This document shows, one piece after another, positions 35,101-47,100 of a stretch of DNA of 59,304 nt. This stretch comes from Verrucomicrobiota bacterium. Lineage in GTDB: Bacteria; Verrucomicrobiota; Verrucomicrobiia; Opitutales; Opitutaceae. The DNA lies in the NCBI GenBank assembly GCA_023426435.1, contig JAFAAS010000139.1, positions 1 through 59,304 of the forward strand, given 5' to 3'. How positions within the stretch are numbered: position 1 is the first letter of the stretch; every line of letters begins with the position of its first letter. The position numbers and the translations under genes were made by a program. The notes under the pieces were generated by a model. That model worked only from the letters and a program-made list of their open reading frames with translations, ran no database searches and was not told the origin of the DNA.

Positions 35101-38100
35101 ACTTCGCAATCGAAGTCAATCAGAGCTCACTCCCGAACAAGGCCCTCGATTTCAAGACGAGCTTCGGTCCGACAGGACTGGAAGTGCGCACGGGTGGGGC
35201 GACGAACGTGGAGATCGATTTCGGGCCCGGTCAGAAAATGGGTCTCTTCGCGGGCGAGGCGGTGCTCTCGATTTATCGTTTCGCTTATTTCCGCGGAAGC
35301 CTCGGCTTCGAGAAGTCGACCTTCACCGCGAACTCGCTGAACAACGGCCTGCCGATTATCGGCGCCGGCCAGGGTTTCACCATCGGCGGCAGCAATATCG
35401 ATGTGTTCCTCGGTTACATGGACGGCACCATCGACCGCAGCAAGCGGTTCGCCGAGCAGGATATCGGGCTTTACGGATTCGGCGTCGAAGGCGTCGACTT
35501 CGGCATGCTCCAGGTGCAGGCGGGTGGGGCGAGCTACACGGCGTTGAAACTTCACGCCGACACCGTCGCGCTCTACGGAATCGATCCGGAAATATTCGAA
35601 CTCTCGCTCGAAGGCTTCGCGATCGAGATCAACCGCAGCACGCTGCCGGGCAAGGCGCTCGACTTCCAGAAGAGCTTCGAAGAAACCGGCGGCCTGGTCG
35701 TTCGCACCGGCGGCGACGACGTCACGATCGATTTCGATTCCGGCGAACGGCTCGGTCTCTTCGCCGCGGAAGCGACGCTCTCGATTTATCGCTTCTTCTA
35801 TTTCCGCGGCGGCCTTGGCTTCGAGAAAGCCGAATACCCGACGAATCTTCGCCTCAGCAACGGGCTGCCGGTTCTTGGTGGAAAAGGCTTCGCGATCGGC
35901 GGCAGCGACATCGACGCATTCGTCGGCTACATCGATGGCGCGATCGACTCGTCAAAGACCTTCAAGCAGCAGGCGGATAAACTCTACGGCTTCGGGGTCG
36001 AAGGCCTGACGTTCGGCCTGGCTCAGATTCAGGCCGGCGGACACACCTATACGTCGCTGAAGGCGGCCGCAGACACGGTGGAGGTTTACGGCTTCGACGA
36101 CGAGACCTTCGAACTCTCGGCAGAAGACATCACGTTCGAATTGAATCGCTCGAACAATCCGCTTGGCGCCGTCATCAATTTCGCGACGAGCTTCCCCGCG
36201 GAAACCGGCCCCCCAAGCAAGCCGGCCGGCCTCGTGGTCCGCACCGGTGGCGACGATGTAGTGATCGACTTCACCTCGGCGCGCCTCGGCGGCACGGTTC
36301 ACGACGCCACGTTGAATATCGGCGGTTTCGTTTACGCGAGGGCGGACGTCGCCTTCTCGCAAGGGGAGCGGGCCAACGTCGATATCAGGCTCGGAACTCT
36401 CGCCACGCTCCCGAATGTGCCCGTCAACACCATGTATCTGACGGTGCAGAACGCTTCAGCGTTTGTGGGGTTGAATGGTCCGTATTGGACCGACACCAAC
36501 AAGAACGGTCAGGTCGATGCCGGCGAAACGAGCGAAGACGCGCTGGGCTTCTCGGTGACGGATCTCGATTTCGCGATGGTCTTGATGAAGACCGTGGTCG
36601 GCGACCAGTCGTATCTCGCGGTCAAGGCATCGGCCAACGGCATCGGGATCGTCGGCTTCGATCCCGACTTCTTCGATCTCACGGTTCAGGATGTCGCGGT
36701 CGAGATCAACATGGGCCCGACGGGCAGCTATGTGGATTTCGAGTCCAGCTTCCCCTCCGTGGGCGGCAACCCCGCCGGGTTCGCGATCGATGCCGGTGGC
36801 AGCACGGTCCGCTTCGACTTCAACTCGAGCCGCATCATGGCGCGCACCGGCTTCGCGCGTCTCACGCTCTCGCAGTTCGTCAGCGTGCAGGGCTCGTTCG
36901 CTTTCGAGAAGCAGACGCTCACGGCGGTCGATTTCAAGGGACCCGGCTTCAGCGTCACGGCCGGCGCCGAAGTGCTGACGGTTTCCGCGAGCAATGTTTA
37001 CGCCTTCGCCGGTATCGGCGGACCTTACTGGCATCCTGACGCCGACGATATCGACGACCACGTCGAGACCGGAGCGCTCGGTCTTGCGATCGGCGACCTC
37101 GACTTCGCTCTCGCGATCGTGACGCCGAAGCTCGGCGGCGTCGTGAACATGAGCGGGATGCAGTTCTACGGGTTCAAGGGCCGCGTCGGCTCCGCCGAAC
37201 TCGTGGGCGCGATCGACATCCCGGGCCTCGGTCGCTTCGACATCACCGATTGGATATCGCTGTCCGCGATCGACATCGATCTCGGGCTGAACTTCGGAAA
37301 GCTGCCCGGCTTCTACGTCGACTTCTCCGGATTGGATCTGGATTTCAATCTGCCGGATTTCGATCTCTCGATCGACATGCCGGACCTGTCGCTCTCGTTG
37401 AGTCTCGGTTTGGGCAGCGTGCTGGGCCTCCTGGATCTCTTCGAAATCGACGCGAGCTTCAGCTTCAGCATTTCGCTCGAATTCCCCGGCTTCCTCGACC
37501 TCGACCTCGGCAATCTCTTCGGCAGCATCGAACTGCCCGATGCGTTCGGATTCCTTCGCGGTGCGTTCGATCTGCTGAGCAATCTCGACCTCTCGTTCGG
37601 CTTCGATCCTGACTTCGGCTTCTCGCTGCGCGGCTTGCTCGAGATTCCCGACATCACGCTCAACCTCGGCGACTTCGTATATATCCAGGGCGATTTCGCG
37701 GTGAAGTTCGGCGATCGCCACGAAGTCGATGTCGTCACGGGCTTCCCGTCTGCGCTGACCGGTGCGGCCGGCGCGGCGCTCGATGCGATTCTCGATCAGA
37801 TCATCGATCTGCCCGAGATGCTGAAGCCCGATTTCGCCGACGACCTCGCGACTCTCGATAATCTCGCCGTGCGCGCGATCACGTTTGGAGCGTCGAACGT
37901 CAATGTGTTCGTCGGCTACGGCACGCCCGACTTCAGCCGCCCGTTCTCTGAGCAGGACCTCATCGGCTTCGGCATGCGCAACGTCGATGTCGCCTTCGGC
38001 ATCTTCGATCCGGAGACGGTGCTCGGCATCGAAGTCCCGCGCATGTATGCGCTGCAAATCACGGCGGACGAAGTCGGGGTTTACGGCTTCGGCGACTGGT

Positions 38101-41100
38101 TCACCGTTCGCGCCGAAGGGATCACGGTAAACGTCAATTACGGCAGTGAGTGGGATTTCGCCGCCGGCACGGGCTGGCGACCGGTGATCGATTTTGCCCA
38201 CAGCTTCCCGGCTTCGGGCGACACACCCGCGGGACTGAAGATCGAGACGGGCGGCGATCCCGTTTATCTGAATCTCGACGGTCAGGAACGCATCGGCCTC
38301 TCGGTCGAATATGCGGAAATCCGCCTCGCGAGTTTCGTCGAGATTTACGGCTCCTTCGCCTTCGAGAAAGGGCCGCGTTACAACCTCGATATGAAGACCG
38401 GCATCAGCGCGGATCTCGCGGACACGCTCGGAATTCCGACCGGCTTCAACGACATCGAGATGGCATCGATTACCATCGGTGCCACCAACGTCCGCGCGTT
38501 TGTCGGCCTCAGCGATGGGCGCGCCTGGATGCCCGCCACGCCCAACGGCCGGGTCGATGACCACGCCACGCTCAGCGACGAGGCGATCGGCTTTGCCATC
38601 GACGACTTCAACTTCGCGCTCGCGATCTTCAAGCCGACCGTCTTCCCGCAGCAAATCGAGCAATACGCGCCGAAGTTCTACGCACTTAAAGCCACCGCAA
38701 ACCAGATTGGTTTCGTGGGCGGCGGCGAGATCTTCAAACTCGAGGCCAACGACGTCGAAGTGTCCGTCAACGGCAGCTCCATCTCGAATCCGATCCAACC
38801 CTACATCGATTTCGCTTCCAGCTTCCCGGCGGAAGCCGTCGGCACCGATCCCGATGGAGACGGCCGCATCGGCGAACCGGCGGGCTTCCAGGTCAACACG
38901 GGTGGGGCGCCCATCTATCTCGATTTCGATTCGGCGTTGATGAAGTTCGAAACGTCGTTCGCGGAAGTGCAGATCGCCGAGTTCATCTATGTTGCCGGTT
39001 CGTTCGCGTTCACGAAAGGCCCGCGGCACACCGTCACGGTCAACAGCGGAACGGGACAGACTTACACGAACGAGGTCGAATTCCTCACGATCGGTGCGTC
39101 CAACGTTTACGGTTTCGTCGGGCTCGACGGACCGTATCGCCAGGACTCGAACAACGACAAAGTCGTAAACCATCTCGATCCGATCAACTCCGACGCGATC
39201 GGCCTCGTCCTCGAGAATCTCGACTTCGGCCTCGCGATGATGCGTCCGACGGCGCTGCCGGGCGATGTGCCGCTGAAATACATGGCGCTGAAAGCGACGA
39301 CCGACTTTGTCGGCCTCGTCGGCATGGGCGACATCATCACGCTCGAAGGCTACGACCTGTCGCTCGAGTTCAACGACATGATGGCGCCCGGCCTTGGTGT
39401 CGCGGGCTTGCTCGCGCCGACACCGAGCGTCGACTTCATCGCGAGCTTCGGCCCGGACGGCTACGAGCTCGATACCGGCGGCGACCCGGTGTATCTGGAT
39501 TTCGATACGGAACTGATCCGCGCGAAGATCGGCTACGCCGAGATTCAAGTGGCCGGAGTCGTGCAGCTTTCCGGCAGCGCTGCGTTTGCGCTCGGGCCGA
39601 CCGAGAGCGTGACGCTTTCCGACGGCAGCACGAAGAACGTCCGCACCATGACGTTCGGCGTGAACGACGTTTACGCGTTCGCCGGCATCGGCGGACCCTA
39701 CTACCGCGACACCAATGGCGACCACCGAATCGACGAGAACGATACGACGAACCCGAACGCGAAGGGCCTCGCGCTCGAAAATGTCGATGCCGGGTTCATG
39801 ATCATGCAGGCGGTCGATCCGCTCGACACGTCGTTCTACCTCGCGGGCAAGCTTTCGGTGCCGTTCCTCGGGATTGTTGGAGTCCCGGGGATCACGGCGC
39901 AGGCGACTGAATTCGAGGTGGAGATCAACGTCGGTGCCTCGATCAGCTCGGGTATCGCGGTCGTGGACTTCACGAAGTTTGCGAACGGTCACTACGCCGT
40001 TCCGACCGGCAATGACGCGGAGCCGGTGATCCTCGATTTCGACAGCTTCCTGATCAAAGCCGGCGGCGCGATGAGGGTGAACATTCTCGATGTCCTCGAG
40101 ATGAACGGAGCCTTCGACTTCGAGCTGACGACCGAGCACATGATCGTGTTCGTCGACGCCGACGCTTCGATCACCATCGCCGGCACCCAGCTCTTCACCG
40201 CCGACGCCAAGGGCCTGCTTGTCATCAACGGCGATGGTCTGGCGCTCATGGTCGAGCTCGATGCGGGCTTCGACCTCGCGAGCGTCCTCGAGGTCAACGT
40301 CGGCCTCGACCTCTACATCAACACCACGGGCAAGGTCTACACCTACACGGTGCCGGTGCGCCTGCAGGACGACGTTGGGTATTCGAGCATTACGATCTCC
40401 GCCGGCGCCCCGCGCAGCGACGGCGGCTACGATCCGGCGGGCAGCTACTTCGTGTTGAGGGGTGACGGCTCGATGAAGCTGCTCGATTTCATCACCTTCA
40501 ACGGCGACTTCTACTTCAAGGTCAGCTCCACCGAGATGGAGCTGCAGGTGAACGCCACCGCGAACTTCTTCGTCGGCACGCTGGCCGCCTCCGGCTTGCT
40601 GCGGATCAACCAGCACGGCCTCGTGGGCAGCTTGCAGCTCGGCGGTTCGCTCTCGATCGGTTCCGCGTTGAGCATCACCGGCACGTTCCAGCTCGAGATC
40701 AACAGCACGAACACGCAGCAGCAGATCCAGACGCTGAAGTTCAACGCCGACAACGAAGTCATCGGCCTCGAGTCCGCCTACATCGACGCCAACACCTATC
40801 GCATCATGGTGGGCGGCACGATCACGCTGCTCGGCGCGATCGAGATGAAGGGCAGGGCGGCGCTGAAGTTCAACAACGAGGGCATGGAAGCGCAGTTGAA
40901 CATGTTGCTCGATATCGGCATCGGCGACATCGGCATCGACGGCAAAGCGGCGTTCCTCAATACCGCGAGCGGTCCGGTCTTCGCGATGTCGATCACCGCG
41001 CACGCCTCGCTGGGCATCGGCATCATCGGCATCTCGGCGGAGGCGACGGTGCAGTTCAACACCGACAGCGTCGATCGCCTCGGCATCCGGCCCGGCTTCC

Positions 41101-44100
41101 TCGTCGCGTTCGACGGCGAGATCAAGCTGATCGCCTTCGACATCAAATTCGAAGGCGCGATGCGCTACGACTCGATCACAAAGATCTTCGAGCTGAGCAT
41201 CGATCGGGCCGAGTTGAACTTCTTCAATTTCATCCGCGTCGGCATCAACGGCTACATTCGCTCGAACGGTGAATTCGAGATCACGGGACGCGCCGAGGTA
41301 AGCTTCGGCCTCGGGCCGCTGCACTTCAGGGCTGGCATGGAACTCACGTTTGCGGATTGGGGCTTCACCGGCCGCATGTGGGGCTCCATTTCGCTCGAAA
41401 TCGATTTCGGGCTGTTCTCGATCGATATCACGCTCGCGGGCATCGAGGCGTTCATCGAACTCACCGAAGTCAGCGCGTCGATGGGCATCACGGTCACGGT
41501 CATGGGCATCCGCTTCTCCGGCGACATCACCTGGAGCTGGGGAGCGCCGCCGATCATCGCGAGCCAGGTCGGTGACACCGTCTATCTGCACATGGGGTCA
41601 CGCGGACACCAGCGGGGTGACCTCTATCTCGACATCCTGCACGAAACCTACCGCATCTCGAGCGCCGGCGGAAATTCGATCAACGTCCACGCGCTCGGCC
41701 AGACGAAGACGTTCCACAACGTCGCGCGCATCGTTGCCGACGGTGGCGACGGCAACGATTACATCAGCGTCGAATCGGGAGTTCGCGCCAAGGTGGAATT
41801 CGACATGGGTGCGGGTGACGACATCGTCGTCGTCCGCGACGTTGCGCCCAACAGCACCGTCACCATGGGCTCCGGTGACGACGTCGTATTTTCAACGGCC
41901 GGCGATCCCCAGCGCGATAACGCGGGCAATATCATCGCACCCGCGAGCGGTCCGTTCTACTTCGATCTCGGCAGCGGCGACGACACCTTCAACGGCAGCG
42001 ATGGTCATGAGATTGTCACCGATCTTTCCGGCAAAAACGAGATCCACACCCGCGGCGGCAACGACACGCTCACGCTCCAGTTCGGCAACAACAAGGTCTC
42101 GACGGGTGAGGGGAACGACACGATCACCTTCCTCGCCGGCCTGAACGAAACGACCCTCGATACGGGCGGCGGCGACGACACCGTCACGATCAATGGCTCG
42201 TCCGGCGATCACACGATCCAGACTGGCGCCGGCAGCGATACTGTGACCATCAACGGCGGCGAGGTCACCCTGAACACCGGCGCCGACAACGACACCGTCA
42301 CGGTCAACGCCGGCACCGTTAACCTCGATCTCGGCGCAGGCGACGACGTCGTGCACCTCACCTTCACGAACGGCAATGTCACCATCGAAGGCGGCAGCGG
42401 TTACGATCGCGCCATTCTCCCGCTGCACACCGACCAGGAAATCCTGCTCGCCGACCATACCCTCACGTATCGTTCGCAGATCATCAACGTGCGCGACTCG
42501 CTCGACATGCTCGAGTTGACCGACACCGCGGCGCAGACCGTCTTCCGCAGCACCTCGGCCAATGGCGACAACTGGGGCGCCGTCGGCATGACCGTCAACG
42601 CCAGCGGCGTGATCGATGTCCGCAACGCCAAGTTCATCGCGCCCGCGGCCCGCTATGCGTTCTACAGCGCGGGTATCAACGGCACGCTCTATACCAATTT
42701 CGATATCCTGACGGTCGTTAACACCGGCACGGGCTCGAACGCCAATATCATCGTCGAGGAAGCCGACAGCCTCCAGATCGCGGGCAACTACAACAACGCT
42801 CACGGCCTCTACGCGCCGAACGGCCGCATCGACGTCCGCCTCAACGGCCGCGACGCACTCCTGACACACCGTTCCGGCATCATCAGCACCGGCTCGAGCG
42901 GCGGCAACATCTCGATCGTCGCCGATGACGTCGATTTCCGCGCCGGCCGAGGCACCGTGCGCGGCACGGGTGACCTCGTTCTCCGCGGTGTCAGCGATGC
43001 GCTTGTTTACAAGATCGGCGCGGCCGGTTCCGACGCCTTCGGCAATGACTTCTCCTCCGGCGGGCCCGACGGTTCGTTCGACCTCTCGTTGCGCGATATC
43101 GACGCGATCGCCGACGGTTTTGCTTCGCTGACGATCGGCCACACCACGGCCGCCGGCACGACCATGATGGTGGGCGACCTCGAAGACCGCACCTTCGACA
43201 ACTATCTTCGTGCGGTGGTCGACGCCGACGGCGCTTACGTTCTCAGCGTTTCCGGCAACCGGCAGGTTGTGGCGATGAGCACCACGTTCCTCGGGAAGCT
43301 GCGCGATTTGGCCACGCTCACCGCCACCCGCGTCAATGTCGTTGGCGACGTCCAAGCCACCGATTCCGTCGATGTGATCGGTCGGGTCATCGAGGTAAAC
43401 CGTTCCAACATCAACGTTCCGCTCGGCATCCCTGATTCCGGCATCACCGCGCAGGCGATCACCATCACCGCGACGGAGCAGGTGCTCGTCAGCGGTTGGC
43501 TCCTGGCGGGCGACAACATCACGGTAAATGTGAACGGAACCACCGGAGTCGGCGCTCTGGTCACCTATGGCGACGGCGCGAACAGTCTCACCGCCGACAT
43601 GGGGAGCACCTTCCGCACGCTCAACGACAACGGCGTCATCGCGGTTACCACATCCGGCTCCATCAAGATCGCCACGGCCGTCGAGGTGCTCGGCGCGAAC
43701 TCCACCGCGACCATCACCTCCGCAACGGGCCTCGCCGTTCTCGGCGGCGGCTCCGTCTCGGCGCCGGCGGACGGCGGCGTGATCACCCTGCAATCCGATA
43801 CCTTCCTTCATCTCAATGTTGGTTCGGCCATCCGGGGCGGCGCGACGTTCGACTATAGCTCCGGCGAGCCGGTGCCGGTGAAGACGGGCAACAACACCCG
43901 CATCAACCTCCTCACGAACGGCGAACTCATGCTTTCCGGCTCGGTCACCGCCGCAGGGGAACTCGTGATGGAAGCCGGCGATTCGCTCTTCGATCACGCC
44001 GATTACTTCGACCTCATTCTTGCGGCGCAAATCGCAGCCACGGGTGTGACGCCCGCCGCGTTGGCCGCCCTCAACGCTGGCACTCTCAACGCCGAACTCC

Positions 44101-47100
44101 TCGCGCTCTTCGCCTCCGCCAATATCACCTTGGGCAGCGGCGTCACCGTGACCGCGGTCGGCAACTACACGGGTTTCGATGAGCTCACCGACGAGCAGAA
44201 GGCCATCGTCGCTAACGCCCTTGGCTATCAGGTCGTCAACGGTGTCAGCTTCTACAATCCGAACGCCGCGCCCGGAAAGCAGTTCGTCACCACCTTCCTC
44301 CAGGGCGCGATGCCCGACTATCGCAACGCCGACATCGACTGGAATGGAGTGGGAACTCCGGCCGCGAACGCGACCTTCGAAAATCTCACCGGCGCCCAGA
44401 AGCTCCGCGTTGCTCAGACCTTGGGCTACACGGCGATCGCCGGCCCCGTGGTTTACTACAACCCGAATGCCGAGCCCGGGAAGCAGTTCGTCACCACGTT
44501 CGTGCAGGGTGGACGCGCCGACTACAGCAACAGCGATGTCGATTGGGACGGCGCTGGCGCGCCGGCCGCCAACGCCAGCTTCGAGAGCTTGACCGACGCA
44601 CAAAAAGTCCGCGTCGCGGCTCACCTCGGCTACGGCTACGACGAAAATACCGGCAAGTATTTCAACTACGCCGCCGTCAACGACGACGACCGCATTCGCA
44701 CGACCTTCACCCAGGGCCCCAAGGCCGACTACCAAAACGATCAGATCTACTGGGGCGGGGTGGGGACGCCCGCCGCAGACGCATCTTTCGAGAGCCTGAC
44801 TGCCGCGCAGCAACAGCGTGTCGCGGAGTCCCTCCGCTACACCCGCATCGAAGGCGCGACCATCTACCACAATCCAAACGCTCCGGCCGGCAAACAGGTG
44901 GTCACGGTCTTCCTCCAGGGCGAACGTCCTGACTACAGCAATGCCCTGATCAACTGGGGCGGCGTGCCCACTCCCGCTGCCGGCACGACCTTCGCAAACC
45001 TCACCGCCGCGCAGAAACTTCGCGTCGCCGCGTCGCTCGGTTACAGCGAATTTACCGGCACGGTCTATTTCGATCCCACCACCGGCGAGTGGAGCGACTC
45101 GTTCGAAGGCACGGTCGCCGACTGGAGCGCGCTCGACCTCGATCAGCGTCGCGACGCCGCCAAGGACCTCGGCTTCATCGAATTCTTCAGCACGGTTTAC
45201 CACAACAGCTCGGCCGCCGCGGCGGATCGCTTCCGCACCGAGTTCGCGCTCGGCGTGGATTATACGAACGAGACCGTCGCATGGAATGACGGCCTCGAGG
45301 TCCCGAACGACAACACATCCTTCGATCAGCTCACGGATGCCCAGAAGCGTTTTGTCGCCAGCCAGCTCGGCTACACGACGTTCGACGGCCCCGTTTATTA
45401 CAACGCGGCCGCGTCCACTCCCGTGCGAACCGCGTTCACCGTCGGCGTCGACTACAGCAACGCCGGCGTCGGCCTGACCGGTGTTCTCAACAACAACCGC
45501 TGGATCGTTTCCGCCGGGTCGCAGAGTTATATGGTCTATGCCTCGGATCCTGAGGGCGACGGCATCTTCAACGACTTCGAGCTGCGCGACGTCCACCCGC
45601 TCTACGGCCACCGCGGCTTTGGCTTCCTGCTCACCGGCACTCTCACGACCCTCGAGGACAACCGCTCGATGAGCATCACCGGCGGACAGGATTCGATTGT
45701 TCGCGGCACATTCGATCTCCGCGGAGCGTCCTCCGATCTCACCGTCCAATCCGACAAATGGGTTTATTGGGAAGGCACCGCCAACGTCACCGGCAACCTC
45801 GGAATCTACGGCGGCGTGCGCGTGGACGGCACGAACCTCGGCGGCGCCAACTCCCACGGCCTCAGTGTTTGGATCGACCCAACCTCCAGCCTCACCACAG
45901 CCGAAGCCGGCACGAATATCACCATCCGCGGCGGGCAGGATGTCGTGGTCGGTGGCCTGGTCCTCGCCGGTGGTCGGCCGACCTCCGACGACGTTGACTG
46001 GGCCGGACCGGATTCCACCGTCAACATCAGTGCCGGCCAGCTGCTCGTCATCGACACCTCTGTCCTGGCTTCCAAGAGCATCGAAATCGTCGGCGGCACG
46101 CCTGGCTTCGATGACGACGGACTGAGCCTCGTCCTCACCAGCGATGCCGGGCTCGTCGCGCGCGGCGTCACGTCCGATAACAGCGGCGCACTTGTCCGTG
46201 TTCTCGCCCAGGGCGACATCCAGATCATGGGCGGAGTTCTCTCCGGCGGCACGAGCGTCGGCGACGCGGTGACCTGGAGCAGCGAGCCCGCAAGCATCTA
46301 TATTGAGACGACCGGTCAGGCCTGGATCGGGGGCCGCACCGTGAACATCAACAACCAGCCGGTGGAGGTCGGAGGCCGCCTCCAGACGCTCGACCGCATC
46401 GACATCATCGGCGGGACGCACACGGACGATGGCGTTGGCGTGCTGGTGCCCGGTTCGGCCTACATCTCGACCCATTCGCCGGACGGCCAGATCGTCATGG
46501 TTTCCGCACAGGATGCGGTGGTAAACGGCGTGCTCGCCGCTGGCGGCGATATCATCACCCACCGCGACCCGAACGGTCTCACGCTCGGCATCACGATCAA
46601 CCGCTTCAACGGCAACTCCGGCATCTCGATCACGGCCGGCAACCAGATCCGTCTCGGACGCGATCTCTACGCCGGCAAGTTCATTACCCTCAGTGGCGGC
46701 GTCGATCCGGTTGACAGCACGAGCGACAATCTCACCTGGGAGGGTTACGGCCTCGTGCTTTACGGCACGAGCCACCTCGCCACGTCCCAGCCGAACAGCG
46801 TCATCACCCTCAGCGGCGCCGGCCACCTTGCGGTGCTCGCGCCCGCTTGGACGCAGGAGGTCCTCGCGGCGGGCTTCGCCGAATACGCGACCGGCCGCCT
46901 CACCGGAGACACGACGATGGTTCTCCGTGTCAATCTCGGCACCCATATCGTTCAGGGCGCGGTGACGCTCACCGCCGCCGCCACCGCCAACAACAACGGT
47001 CTGGCCGACCTCGCCGACGACCTCGAAGCTGCGATCAAGGCCGCGACCTTCACCGTGGTCACGTCCGCCTCCGGTTCTCCCGTTGTCGGCAGCACGCAGC

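Noticed and set aside
36456..41591. Minus-strand open frame of 1,711 codons rich in Arg/Asp/Glu
   Set aside because: It is the exact antisense of the giant gene; the 'protein' is low-complexity charged sequence with no domain, a by-product of GC-rich codon structure on the other strand.
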